Shown here in pieces: positions 53,680-63,166 of a stretch of 64,000 nucleotides of DNA. Origin of the DNA: an uncultured Gammaproteobacteria bacterium (GTDB taxonomy: Bacteria; Pseudomonadota; Gammaproteobacteria; HK1); the NCBI GenBank assembly GCA_958295465.1, contig OY282353.1, positions 4,951,001-5,015,000 of the forward strand, read 5' to 3'. Positions within the stretch are counted from its first letter, which is position 1. Every line of letters starts with the position of its first letter. Position numbers and translations under genes: made by a program. The notes under the pieces are model-generated. The model was not told where the DNA came from. It saw only the letters and a program-made list of their open reading frames with translations, and made no database searches.

Positions 53680-54837
53680 TCAGTCGCTGCTTTCGGAACT
53701 TCCCGGAGCCCGACGAGCGCTGAAACCATAGTCGCCGGACGGCGGCTCCGCCCCCGGCACGCCGCCGGAGAGGTGTACGGTGGAGGTCGGGAACGCGATC
53801 TCGGCCCCGTGGCGGTCGATGATCCCGGCGATGCGCAGCAACACGTCCTGCTTCACCTGGTGGAACCGGGCCCAGGCCGTCGTCCGGGTGTAGCAGTAGA
53901 TGAAGAAGTCGAGCGACGAGGGTGCGAAGGCGTTGAAGTTCACCATCAGGAAGTTGTCGGAGTCGATCTCCTCGTGCGCCCGCAACATCGCCTCGACCTC
54001 GGCGACGATGGCGGCCATCGCTCCTGCATCCTCGTAACGGATGCCGATGGTCTCGTAGATCTGGCGGTTGCGCATGCGCGAGGGGTTCTCGACCACGATG
54101 TTCGCGAATGCGCTGTTCGGGATGTAGAGCGGCCGCGTGTCGAACCCGCGGATGACGGTCTGGCGCCATCCGATCCGCTCCACCGTGCCCTCGATCTCGC
54201 GGTCCGGCGAACGGACCCAGTCACCGACCGCGAACGGGCGGTCGAGGTAGATCATCAGTCCGCCGAAGAAGTTGGCGAGCAGGTCCTTCGCCGCGAAGCC
54301 GACCGCGATGCCCCCGATGCCGCCGAAGGCGAGCACCCCGGAGATGCTGAACCCCAGGGTCTGGAGGGCGACGAGGAAGGCGGTGATCAGCACCGAGAGC
54401 CGGAGCAGCTTCACGACCGCGTCGAGGGTGGCGCGGTCGAAGATCTCTCCCTTCGCCTGCCTGTCGGCGATGAAGTTCGCCTCGGCGATGCGGATGAAGC
54501 GCACCGCGAACCACGCGAAGGTCGCGATGATCCCGACGTCGCGGATCGGGGTCACCGCCTCGAAGATGGTGGCGCCCGCCTCGGTCTGGATAATCTCGAT
54601 CGCGAACGCAACGCCGGAGATCCAGATGAGCGCCCGCAGGGGGGCGTCGAGCGCCGCGGTGAAGCTCTCGTCCCACACGCTGCGGGTGCGGGTGAAGGCG
54701 GCGTGCAGCTTCGAGACGAGGCGCTTCGCCACGAGAGCCGCCACCGCGGTCATGAAGACGGCCACGAACACCTGCACCACCCACGACTCCAGGCCGAGGG
54801 TGTCCAGGTATCCGGTGACGGCTTCGGTGTCGTTCAT
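53680..54837 (-). CDS. MscS-family mechanosensitive ion channel
   Basis: A 385-residue inner-membrane protein with about four to five helices before the conserved MscS pore helix and beta domain: GFSISGVLAFGGIGGIAVGFAAKDLLANFFGGLMIYLDRPFAVGDWV, then VERIGWRQTVIRGFDTRPLYIPNSAFANIVVENPSRM. It releases solutes under hypo-osmotic shock. Start ATG 54837. The last ~15 residues are low-complexity and abut the DGR-like gap. Confidence 0.9.
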   Translation of the reverse strand: MNDTEAVTGYLDTLGLESWVVQVFVAVFMTAVAALVAKRLVSKLHAAFTRTRSVWDESFTAALDAPLRALIWISGVAFAIEIIQTEAGATIFEAVTPIRDVGIIATFAWFAVRFIRIAEANFIADRQAKGEIFDRATLDAVVKLLRLSVLITAFLVALQTLGFSISGVLAFGGIGGIAVGFAAKDLLANFFGGLMIYLDRPFAVGDWVRSPDREIEGTVERIGWRQTVIRGFDTRPLYIPNSAFANIVVENPSRMRNRQIYETIGIRYEDAGAMAAIVAEVEAMLRAHEEIDSDNFLMVNFNAFAPSSLDFFIYCYTRTTAWARFHQVKQDVLLRIAGIIDRHGAEIAFPTSTVHLSGGVPGAEPPSGDYGFSARRAPGSSESSD

Positions 54838-55091
54838 GGATCGGCCGGACGCGCCGGACGGCCCCACCGGCGGCAGGTGCGCGGCTCGTTCGGTGGAGCG
54901 TCGAGGAAGGGGCGATTATGCAAGAATCCGCCGCACCGTATCATGACCGGATGAAGGCGAAGGGCGGGGCAAATGTGTGACGGGAGCAAAACGCTCGTCC
55001 AGGCCGGGATCGGGCACACCGGGAGGCAAGTGGCGCCGGCGGGATGGCGTCGTGGGCGATCTTCCGGGATCGGGCGCCCGAGGAAGCGAAT

Positions 55092-56051
55092 GTGAGCGTC
55101 CCCCCGCTCGCCTGCGTCGCGGTGGTCGTCGACGACCCCGGGGGCGTCGCGACGGTCTTCGAGCGCGATCTCGGGCTGCCGCGTACCGGGATCCCGGTCC
55201 CCGGCGGTGGCACGGTCCCGTGGATCACCGTCGGCGAGAGCGCGATCGCCCTGTTCGAGCCCGGCCACGGATTCACCGGCGGCGCGGCGAGGAGCGGCGT
55301 CCATCACATCGCGATCGCGGCGCCGGATCCGATCGCCCGGGCGGCCGAATGCGACTTCACCTGCGCCGGCGCGACGCCGGGGCTGGGCGGCGGTCGTCAG
55401 GTGGAGCTCGCTACCCGCGCCACGTGCGGCATCACGACCCGGCTGTGCGAGCCGATCGGGCCGAAAGCCGGTGCGGTTGCCGGGACGAGCGAAGGCACGA
55501 GCGATCATGTGGAGCGGATCGACCACATCGGGGTTGCGTGCGAAGACAACCGGGCGGCCGGGGCGGTCTTCACCGAGCGGCTCGGCTGTCCGGTCGAGAG
55601 CACCCAGACCGACTTCGAGATCGTGCAGCCGATCGAGAGCTTCACCTCCGACAGGTACGGGGTCGTGTACCACAGCCGGCCCCCGGAGCCTGTCGGGGGC
55701 CTGCGGGTGCGCTTTCTCACCGTGGGCGACTGCGAGCTGGAGCTGTTGCAGCCGTTCGATCCGCGCCACCCGGACCTGCGTGCGGAGGGTCCGGTGCGGG
55801 GCGCGCCCGGCAACACCCGAGGCGACAAGGGCGCGATCGCCCGTTACATTGAGCGTCGCGGTCCCGGATTGCACCATCTCGCGCTGAAGACGCCGGATAT
55901 CGATGCGACCCTCGCCCACCTGGCCGGCGCCGGTCATCGAATGATCGACCGCGTGGGACGCCCCGGATCGCGCCGGGCGCGCATCGGCTTCGTCCATCCC
56001 GCATCGCTCGGCGGTCTGCTGCTGCATTTCGTGGAGCGCGAGGAGCTCTGA
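55092..56051 (+). CDS. VOC-superfamily protein with two glyoxalase/epimerase-like domains
   Basis: About 319 residues. Two vicinal-oxygen-chelate domains are visible: the first from LACVAVVVDDPGGVATVFERDLGLP to HHIAIAAPDP, the second from VERIDHIGVACEDNRAAGAVFTERLGCPVES to GLHHLALKTPDIDATLAHLAGAGHRM. The second resembles methylmalonyl-CoA epimerase or dioxygenase-type VOC units. GTG 55092 follows GAGGAAG; ATG 55044 is the alternative start. The reaction is not known. Confidence 0.82.
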   Translation: MSVPPLACVAVVVDDPGGVATVFERDLGLPRTGIPVPGGGTVPWITVGESAIALFEPGHGFTGGAARSGVHHIAIAAPDPIARAAECDFTCAGATPGLGGGRQVELATRATCGITTRLCEPIGPKAGAVAGTSEGTSDHVERIDHIGVACEDNRAAGAVFTERLGCPVESTQTDFEIVQPIESFTSDRYGVVYHSRPPEPVGGLRVRFLTVGDCELELLQPFDPRHPDLRAEGPVRGAPGNTRGDKGAIARYIERRGPGLHHLALKTPDIDATLAHLAGAGHRMIDRVGRPGSRRARIGFVHPASLGGLLLHFVEREEL

Positions 56052-56198
56052 CGGCGCGGCCACCGGGCGGACCGGATCCGCGAGGGTGGGGGGACCGGCC
56101 GCGGGTCTCGGGCAATGGCCGGCGAGCATCGCCTCGACGCGCCGTCGTTGGAGTCCGTCGTGGGAGCCACGGAGGTTGCAACGGCGCGGCCGCCGCGT

Positions 56199-56984
56199 TC
56201 ATGCGCCGAGGAACTCCTCCAGAGCGGCGTTGAACGAGCCGGCCTGCTCGACATTGCAGAAGTGCGCGCTTTCTTCGAGCACCACGAGCTTCGAGCCCGC
56301 GATGCGGTCGTGGATGAGCTCCGCCGCGGAGGGCGGGGTGCCGGGGTCGTGCTCGCCGACGACCACCAGCGTCGGCCGGTCGATCGCGCGGATGCTCTCG
56401 CGCTGGTCCATCGCCGCGATCGCATGGGCGCAGGCGATGAATCCTTCCGGCGGGGTCGCCAGGATCATCTCCCGCACCCGGGCGACGTCAGCGGGGATCC
56501 GCTCCTGCCCCGGCCTGGTGAACCAGCGATCGATCGTCGCGTCCACCACCGCGGCCATCCCGCCGCTGGCCACCGCTTCGATGCGGGCCGCCCAAACGTC
56601 CTCTCCGCCCATGTACGCCGAGGTCGAGCACAGCACGAGCCTGTCGAACCGGTCGCCGTGCTTCGTGCCGGCCATCTGCCCGACCATGCCGCCCTTCGAG
56701 CAGCCCATGAAGCTCGCGCGCTCGATGCCCAGGGCGTCGAGGAGCCCGACCGCATCCTCGGCCAGCATCTCGATGCCGTAGGGGCCGGGGGTGACCCCGG
56801 ACCGTCCGTGGCCGCGGCTGTCGTAGCGCAGCACTCGAAACCCGAGCCGGAGCAGGGTGCCGATCTGGTGATCCCACATGCCGAGGTTCGACGCCAGGGA
56901 ATTCGAGATGAGGATGACCGGCGCGTTCTCCGGGCCGTCGAAGCGGTAGTGCAGGGTGGTGTCGTTGACGTTCGCGGTCGGCAT
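56199..56984 (-). CDS. Alpha/beta hydrolase, 3-oxoadipate enol-lactonase-like
   Basis: A 261-residue hydrolase matching the PcaD group, which opens 3-oxoadipate enol-lactone in the beta-ketoadipate route. Features: NDTTLHYRFDGPENAPVILISNSLASNLGMWD, YDSRGHGRSGVTPGPYGIEMLAEDAVGLLDALG, nucleophile Ser96 in MGCSKGGMVGQ, acid Asp in VVGEHDPGTPP and His in EESAHFCNVEQ. No other beta-ketoadipate gene is adjacent, so pcaD is not assigned. It lies convergent with the VOC gene. Confidence 0.85.
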   Translation of the reverse strand: MPTANVNDTTLHYRFDGPENAPVILISNSLASNLGMWDHQIGTLLRLGFRVLRYDSRGHGRSGVTPGPYGIEMLAEDAVGLLDALGIERASFMGCSKGGMVGQMAGTKHGDRFDRLVLCSTSAYMGGEDVWAARIEAVASGGMAAVVDATIDRWFTRPGQERIPADVARVREMILATPPEGFIACAHAIAAMDQRESIRAIDRPTLVVVGEHDPGTPPSAAELIHDRIAGSKLVVLEESAHFCNVEQAGSFNAALEEFLGA

Positions 56985-57631
56985 CGGCAGGCTCCATCGG
57001 GTCGAATCGGTGAGAGGACGGCGCCCGGGGAGGGGCGCTCGGCCATTCCCTTTCGGTCGTTCGGCTGGCCCGCTTCACTCCGGATGCAGGCGGGCGAATG
57101 GTACAGGAACGATCGGACAGGAACCGCGGCCCGTGGTCTCGTTCGCAAGGCCGGCCCTCGTTCGCCATGTCGCCCGCGCAATGCGCCGTTGCCTGTCGAT
57201 TCCGATTCCCTCCCCGGGAAGCGGCGAACAATGACCGCCGGCCATGGATGGTTCCGATCCCGGAATGGTTCCGATCCTGCTCGGAGCACGATGCTTCGAA
57301 GATGCCCATGCCGTTTGCCGGTGATTCCCGGATTGATCGATCGCCGGTGTGGCGGGTAGCCTGATCCGGCTCCGCCTCGGACCGATGCGCACGCCGTGGA
57401 GCGAAGGGGGCAGCCTCGGTCCCGTTTCCGTCGAGCTCCGGCAAGAGGTGGGTCCCGATGACGGGACAAGGCGAGAATCAGAGCGGGCGGGGAGCGCGCG
57501 GGCGAAGTGGCAGCGCCGAGGGAGCACCGATGGCAATCAACGTCGGGACAGGAGCTTGACGCATTCCTCCACAGGGTTGCAGCGCGGAGGGTTCGGCTCC
57601 TCCATTCGGCGATCGAGAGCGAGACGCCATC
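56985..57631. other. 650 bp gap without a recognisable gene
   Basis: Located between the divergent hydrolase and ferredoxin genes. It contains a short direct repeat, ATGGTTCCGATCC, at about 57246 and 57263, and no frame with recognisable protein similarity. It presumably holds promoters for both sides. A degraded reductase upstream of the ferredoxin was looked for and not seen. Confidence 0.4.
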
Positions 57632-57907
57632 GTGCCGGTAGATGAATGCGATTTCCGGATCCGGCTTGCGCTGACCGGCGAGGTCTTCACGGTTCCAGCC
57701 GACAAGAGCATCGTCGAGGTGCTGCGCGAGAACGGCATCGACATCGAGACCTGCTGCGAGCAGGGGTATTGCGGCACCTGCATGACCCGCTATCTGGACG
57801 GCGAGCCGGAGCATCGGGACGAGGTGCTCGACGACGAAGATCGTGAGCACTACGTCCTCGTATGCTGCGCCCGGTCCCGGACCGAGGAGCTGGTGCTGGA
57901 CCTGTGA
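57632..57907 (+). CDS. Stand-alone [2Fe-2S] ferredoxin (Rieske-oxygenase reductase C-terminal type)
   Basis: A 91-residue plant-type ferredoxin: VFTVPADKSIVEVLRENGIDIETCCEQGYCGTCMTRYLDGEPEHRDEVLDDEDREHYVLVCCARSRTEELVLDL. The cluster cysteines are C-x4-C-x2-C plus the late VLVCC. It is most like the ferredoxin domain that normally ends VanB/phthalate-dioxygenase-reductase proteins, but the flavin and NAD domains are absent. It starts at GTG 57632 and lies 184 bases before the Rieske oxygenase, so it is its likely electron donor. Confidence 0.87.
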   Translation: MPVDECDFRIRLALTGEVFTVPADKSIVEVLRENGIDIETCCEQGYCGTCMTRYLDGEPEHRDEVLDDEDREHYVLVCCARSRTEELVLDL

Positions 57908-58091
57908 GGCGGATCCCCGAGCTGTCCGATCCCCGTCGCAACCGCTTCATGTCGGGCACAGGAAGAGGCCGCCGGACGCTTTCCGAACCCTCGCTTTGCA
58001 CTACACTACAATCGACGCAATGCCCGGCATGGTCCATTGACGGCCTGCGTGCCCCGAGGATCCCTGCCCTGACGATTCGGAGGCACAGCCC

Positions 58092-59195
58092 ATGATTCCC
58101 CGCCATTACATCCGCAATGCCTGGTACGTCGCCGGACTCTCCGGGGAGTTCGCGGTGGACGAGCTCAAGGGACAGACCATGGCCGGGCGTCCGGTCCTGC
58201 TCTGGCGCTCGCGGGACGGCGTGATCGGCGCCTTCGACAACCGGTGCGCACACAAGCGCATGCCGCTCTCCGAGGGCCGGGTGCTCGAGGACGGCACCCT
58301 CGAATGCGCTTATCACGGCCTGTGCTACGACCCGCGTGGAGTCTGCGTGGCGGTTCCCTCGCACCCGGACGGCCCGATCCCCGAGCAGGCGAAGCTCAGG
58401 CCCTTCCCGGTCATCGAGCAGGACGGCATGGTGTGGGTCTGGCCGGGCGATGCGGAGCGGCGGCACGACTCGCAGCCTCCGCGGACCCTGGAGGTCGCGG
58501 ACGACGCCTGGGAGTCGATCAGCTCCGGTCCCATGCAGGTGCCGGCCAACTACCTGCTGCTGATCGAGAACCTGCTCGACATCTCCCATTTCTACCCGTT
58601 GCACGACGGCAACATCGGCGACGTTGCCAACAGCCGGATCCCGGTGAAGCTGGAGGAGGGCGAGGTCGACGGGAACCGCTATGTGAAGACCACTCGCGAG
58701 GTCGAGAACTACCGGCAGCCGCCGTTCCTTGCCGACTGGTTCGGTTACGACGTCGTCGATCGCCACCACACGCATTGCATGGTCTCGCCGGGACTCACCC
58801 GGGTGCAGATGAGGGTAGCGCCGCCCGGCCGGCTCGGCACCGAGGCCGAACGCGGCTACGTTCTCCTTCACACCCACACCCCGGTGGACGGGACCAACCA
58901 CGTGTGGCGCTGGTGCGTGAACTTCAAGGCGGACCTGATGTCGAGCGACGACCCGAACGTCTCCGCCGCAAAGCGCTTCGCCGACATGTTCCCGGCGGTA
59001 GCGGCCGAGGATCTCTGGGCACTCGAGAAGCAGCAGCAGATGTTCGACTTCCCCGACGAGGGCTACACCGAGGTACACCTGCGTCCCGACAAGGCGCTAC
59101 GCCGGGCGCGACAGATCTTCTCCGCCCTGCTGCGCAAGGAGCGATCCCCCGCCGTCGTACCGGCGCCGAAGGTGGCGGCCGCCGGCGCGGACTGA
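58092..59195 (+). CDS. Rieske aromatic ring-hydroxylating oxygenase (VanA-like)
   Basis: A 367-residue alpha subunit. The Rieske centre is CAHKRMPLSEGRVLEDGTLECAYHG (C-x-H ... C-x2-H). The mononuclear iron site is ENLLDISHFYPLHDG with its Asp and two His. The overall layout matches vanillate O-demethylase/phenoxybenzoate-dioxygenase-like enzymes acting on methoxylated or carboxylated aromatics. The substrate cannot be fixed. It probably pairs with the ferredoxin gene upstream; no reductase is visible. A -10-like TACAAT lies near 58007. Confidence 0.9.
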   Translation: MIPRHYIRNAWYVAGLSGEFAVDELKGQTMAGRPVLLWRSRDGVIGAFDNRCAHKRMPLSEGRVLEDGTLECAYHGLCYDPRGVCVAVPSHPDGPIPEQAKLRPFPVIEQDGMVWVWPGDAERRHDSQPPRTLEVADDAWESISSGPMQVPANYLLLIENLLDISHFYPLHDGNIGDVANSRIPVKLEEGEVDGNRYVKTTREVENYRQPPFLADWFGYDVVDRHHTHCMVSPGLTRVQMRVAPPGRLGTEAERGYVLLHTHTPVDGTNHVWRWCVNFKADLMSSDDPNVSAAKRFADMFPAVAAEDLWALEKQQQMFDFPDEGYTEVHLRPDKALRRARQIFSALLRKERSPAVVPAPKVAAAGAD

Positions 59196-59293
59196 CGGGC
59201 AACGCTCACGACAGGCGACGACGATCACGGTGGCCGCAACGACCACCGTCTGCATGGTGCAGGCTTCAGGGACGTTGATTCCCGGACCTTCCT

Positions 59294-60292
59294 TCAGCGT
59301 GCGAAGTGGCAGGCCACCCAGTGGCCGGAGTGCGGCTCCCGCCACTCGGGCTCGTGCCGCGAGCATTCCGGGGCGGCCATGGGACAACGGGTGCTGAATC
59401 GGCAGCCGGGAGGCGGCGTGGCCGGGCTCGGCACGTCGCCGCTCAGGATGATGCGTTCGCGGCGCGCTTCGCGCTCGGGGTCATGGATCGGCACCGCCGA
59501 GAGCAGCGCCCGGGCGTAGGGATGAAGGGGCTCGCGGTAGAGCGCATTGCTCGACGATCTTGCCGAGGTACATCACCGCCACCCGATCCGCGATGTGGCG
59601 GATCATGCCGAGATCGTGGGAGATGAAGAGGCAGGTGAGTCCAAGCCGCTCCTGGAGGTCTTCGAGCAGGTTGACCACCTGGGCCTGGATGGTGACGTCG
59701 AGGGCGGTGGTCGGCTCGTCCGCGATCAGCACATTCGGGTTGCAGGCGAGCGCGATGGCGATCATCACCCGCTGGCGCATCCCGCCCGAGAACTGGTGCG
59801 GAAAGTCGCCCGGACGGCCCGCCGCGGCCGGGATGCCGGCCCTTTCGAGCAGCTCGACCGCCCGCTCCTTCGCCGTCGTCCGGCCCATGCCGAGATGCGC
59901 CCGCAACGGCTCGGTGATCTGATCTGGCAGCCCACGGTGAGCACCGGGTTCAGCGAGGTCATCGGGTCCTGGAAGACGAACCCCACCCCGGCGCCGCGCA
60001 CGCGCCTCAGCGCCTTCGCATCGAGCCCGTTCAGGTCCTCGCCGTCGAGGCGCGCGCGACCGGACACGATCTCGGCCGGCGGCATCGGCAGGAGTTTGAG
60101 CAGCGATATCATGGTCATGCTCTTGCCCGAGCCGCTCTCGCCCACCACCCCGAGCAGCTCGCTTTCGTGGAGGTCGAAGCTCACGCCGTTGGCCGCGTGG
60201 ACGGCGCCGTCCCGGGTGTGGAAGCGGGTACGGACGTCCTCGACCTCCAGGACCTTCCGGCGGACCGGCGCCTCGGGCGTCGCACCGGTCAC
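59294..60292 (-). pseudogene. Oligopeptide/dipeptide-type ABC ATPase (OppD/DppD-like), two frameshifts
   Basis: Starts GTG 60292, overlapping the fumC stop (GTGA). Frame one gives LEVEDVRTRFHTRDGAVHAANGVSF, Walker A GVVGESGSGKSMT and VGFVFQDPMTSLNPVLTVGCQI. One base is then missing near 59925. A second frame gives ITEPLRAHLGM, signature HQFSGGMRQRVMIAIAL, Walker B LIADEPTTALDVT and VAVMYLGKIVEQ. An extra base near 59545 returns to the first frame for VPIHDPEREARRE-like sequence and the Cys-rich oligopeptide tail GCRFSTRCPMAAPEC. The gene is otherwise complete. No permease or binding-protein genes flank it. Either decay or sequencing error explains the breaks. Confidence 0.82.
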
Positions 60293-61689
60293 GGAGGCGG
60301 ACCACCGGGCCGAATCATGTGCTCGGGCGCCACCACCTCGTCGAAGCGCTGCGCACTCATCAATCCCTTCTCGACCACCACCTCGCGCAGGGTCTTGCCC
60401 TCGGCCCAGGCGGTCTTGGCGACGTCGGCTGCCCGGTCGTAGCCGATGTGCGGGTTCAGCGCAGTGACCAGCATCAGGGAGCGGCGCAGGTTCTCTTCGA
60501 TCCGCTCATGGTTCGGCTCGATGCCCGCCGCGCAGTGATCGTTGAACGAATCGGTGGCCGCGGCGAGCAGGTCCACCGATTGCAGCACCGTGTACCCGAT
60601 CACCGGCAGGTAGACGTTGAGCTCGAAGTTGCCCGCGCCGCCCGCCACCGCCACCGTCACGTCGTTGCCGACGACCCGGGCCGCCACCATGGTCAGCGCC
60701 TCCGATTGGGTGGGGTTGACCTTGCCGGGCATGATGGAGGAGCCCGGCTCGTTGGCGGGGATGAGGATCTCGCCGATGCCGCAGCGCGGACCACTCGCGA
60801 GCCAGCGCACGTCGTTGGCGATCTTGTTCAGCGCTCCGGCCACGGTCTTGAGCGCGCCCGACACCGCCACCAGCCCTTCCTTGCCGGCCATCGAGGCGAA
60901 GCGGTTGGGCGCCTCGGTGAACGCGAGGCCGGTGCGCTCGGCGATCGCTTCCGTCATCTTCCGCGCGTAGCCGGCCCGGGTGTTCAGTCCGGTCCCGACC
61001 GCGGTGCCCCCGATCGGCAGCTCCAGGATCAGGGGCAGGACGGCGCGAAGCGCGCCTTCACCGAGGCGGAGCTGATCCGCGTAGCCGGAGAACTCCTGGC
61101 CGAGGGTGAGCGGGGTCGCGTCCTGGAGATGGGTACGGCCGATCTTGACGATGCCGTCGAACGCCCGCGCCTTCGCCTCCAGGGTGGCGCGCAGCCGGGC
61201 CAGCGCGGGCAACAGCCGCTCGCCCACCTCCACCGCGACCGCGACGTGGATGGCGGTCGGGAAGACGTCGTTGGTGGATTGCGAGCGGTTGACGTGATCG
61301 TTGGGGTGCACGCCGCGGTTCGCGCCGAGGGCCTCCCCCATCCGCTCCGCCGCCCGGTTGGCGATCACCTCGTTGGCGTTCATGTTGCTCTGGGTGCCGC
61401 TGCCGGTCTGCCAGACCACCAGCGGGAAATGTTCGTCCAGGCGTCCGTCGACGACCTCCTGTGCGGCTTCGCGGATCGCCTCGGAGACGTCGGCGGGGAG
61501 ATCGCCGAGCGCCCGGTTGACCACCGCCGCGCACTGCTTGACGAGGCCCAGCGCCCGGATCAGCGGGCGCGGCAGCCGTTCTCCGCCGATCCTGAAGTTC
61601 TCGAGCGAGCGCTGGGTCTGCGCCCCCCAGTACCGGTCCGCCGGTACCTCCACCTCGCCCATGCTGTCCCGCTCGATGCGCGTGTTCAT
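60289..61689 (-). CDS. fumC: Fumarate hydratase, class II
   Basis: Interconverts fumarate and malate in the TCA cycle. 466 residues, normal length, with RIERDSMGEVEVPADRYWGAQTQRS at the start, WQTGSGTQSNMNANEVIANRA, HPNDHVNRSQSTNDVFPTAIH, TPLTLGQEFSGYADQ and the signature GSSIMPGKVNPTQSEAL. Start ATG 61689. Its stop overlaps the start of the broken ABC ATPase gene. Confidence 0.95.
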   Translation of the reverse strand: MNTRIERDSMGEVEVPADRYWGAQTQRSLENFRIGGERLPRPLIRALGLVKQCAAVVNRALGDLPADVSEAIREAAQEVVDGRLDEHFPLVVWQTGSGTQSNMNANEVIANRAAERMGEALGANRGVHPNDHVNRSQSTNDVFPTAIHVAVAVEVGERLLPALARLRATLEAKARAFDGIVKIGRTHLQDATPLTLGQEFSGYADQLRLGEGALRAVLPLILELPIGGTAVGTGLNTRAGYARKMTEAIAERTGLAFTEAPNRFASMAGKEGLVAVSGALKTVAGALNKIANDVRWLASGPRCGIGEILIPANEPGSSIMPGKVNPTQSEALTMVAARVVGNDVTVAVAGGAGNFELNVYLPVIGYTVLQSVDLLAAATDSFNDHCAAGIEPNHERIEENLRRSLMLVTALNPHIGYDRAADVAKTAWAEGKTLREVVVEKGLMSAQRFDEVVAPEHMIRPGGPPP

Positions 61690-61811
61690 TGCCTGCCGCT
61701 CCCTCCGGCCATGGGAATGCCGTATGGTAAGCGCTCGGAGGAGGCGCCGGACAGGGATGTGGGGAAAGAGACGCCCCCGCGCCGACGACTGCCGGCAATC
61801 GGAGGCATCGC

Positions 61812-62216
61812 ATGATCAGGACGGTCGATTTGAATCGCGATCTGGCGGGACTCGTGAAGCTGGAGGGCCGCGGAGCGCATACCACCGAGGAAGAGGCGCA
61901 GGCGTCGTTCATGACCCTCGCCGATTTCCGTGACGGCGGCATCTTCGCCGCGAGCTTCAGTGGGTCCAGCGGCTGGGAGCGACATTCGAAGGGCGACGAG
62001 CTCGTGCAGATCGTCGAGGGCGAGACCCGCCTGGAGGTCATCGTCGATGACGAGATCGAATCCCACGAGCTCACCGCCGGCATGCTGCTGGTGGTGCCGA
62101 GGGGCTGCTGGCACCGCTTCACGTCGGAGCACGGGGTCAAGGTGATGACCGCGACCCCCCAGCCCACCGAGCACCTCCACGTCGACGATCCCAGGAGCCT
62201 GCCGGGCACGGGTTGA
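61812..62216 (+). CDS. Cupin-domain protein
   Basis: A 134-residue single-domain cupin: GWERHSKGDELVQIVEGETRLEVIVDD carries cupin motif 1 (H..E), and LTAGMLLVVPRGCWHRF carries motif 2 with its histidine. Many such small cupins bind a metal or act as sensors or isomerases; no specific role is suggested by the context. ATG 61812 follows GGAGGCATCGC closely. It is divergent from fumC. Confidence 0.85.
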   Translation: MIRTVDLNRDLAGLVKLEGRGAHTTEEEAQASFMTLADFRDGGIFAASFSGSSGWERHSKGDELVQIVEGETRLEVIVDDEIESHELTAGMLLVVPRGCWHRFTSEHGVKVMTATPQPTEHLHVDDPRSLPGTG

Positions 62217-62359
62217 AGGCGGGGGGTCACGTCCAAGGTCTCTGCCGCGGGGGCCTGCCCATCGCCATCGAGCCTCGAAGACGGGGAGGGACGTCACGTC
62301 CACGGTTCCCGCTCGCGCCGGAGGGCCGTATCGCCCGCCTCCGGAAGGCGACGGCTCGT

Positions 62360-63166
62360 TCACTCACGCCGGCGGGACGACGAGCGGGTGGGGACGAGCA
62401 GGCCGGCGGCGAAAATCGCGCTCGCGGCCATCACGATCGCCGGTCCGGCCGGCACGTCCCATTCCAGCGATCCGAACAGGCCTGCGACGACCGCGGCGGC
62501 GCCGACCCCCGCCGCGGCGACCACCATCTGCTCGGGTGTCGCGGCGAAACGACGCGCGGCGGCGGGGGGAATGATCACCAGCGCCAGCACCAGCAGCATG
62601 CCGACGATCTTCATCCCCGTCGCGATCACCACCGCGAGCAGGATCACCAGCAGCATCCGCACCCGTTGCACCGGCACGCCCTCCACCGCCGCCAGATCCT
62701 CGTTGACGGTCACGGATAGGAGGTTGCGCCACTGCCAGGCAAGCGCCGCGACGGACCCGGCGGCGATCGCGAAGATGAACCGGAGATCGGCGGCGCTCAC
62801 CGAGAGGACGTCGCCGAAGAGGTAGCCCATCAGATCGACGCGCACCTGCTCCATGAAGGCGATGACGATGAGGCCCGCCGCGAACACTCCGTGGGCCAGC
62901 ACCCCGAGCAGGGTGTCGAGGGGAACGAGGCGCTGGCGCTCCAGCAGAGCCAAGCCACCCGCGAGCAGGAGGCAGATCGCGAGGATGGCGAGGGTCGGCT
63001 CGATCTCCAGCAGAAAACCGAGCGCGACGCCGAGGAGCACTGCATGAGCGAGCGTCGCACCGAAGTAGGCCATGCGTCGCCACACCACGAAACAGCCGAT
63101 CGGACCTGCCGCCAGCGCCACCCCGACGCCGCCGGCCAGCGCACGCAGGAAGAAATCCTCGGTCAT
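62360..63166 (-). CDS. znuB: Zinc ABC transporter permease
   Basis: A 268-residue membrane protein of the ABC-3 (ZnuB) family with about eight helices: FFLRALAGGVGVALAAGPIGCFVVWRRMAYFGATLAHAVLLGVALG, MGYLFGDVLSVSAADLRFI, and VNEDLAAVEGVPVQRVRMLLVILLAVVIATGMKIVGMLLVLALVIIPPAAARRF. It imports Zn2+ together with ZnuC and a periplasmic ZnuA not seen in the window. Its ATG overlaps the znuC stop by four bases. Confidence 0.92.
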   Translation of the reverse strand: MTEDFFLRALAGGVGVALAAGPIGCFVVWRRMAYFGATLAHAVLLGVALGFLLEIEPTLAILAICLLLAGGLALLERQRLVPLDTLLGVLAHGVFAAGLIVIAFMEQVRVDLMGYLFGDVLSVSAADLRFIFAIAAGSVAALAWQWRNLLSVTVNEDLAAVEGVPVQRVRMLLVILLAVVIATGMKIVGMLLVLALVIIPPAAARRFAATPEQMVVAAAGVGAAAVVAGLFGSLEWDVPAGPAIVMAASAIFAAGLLVPTRSSSRRRE

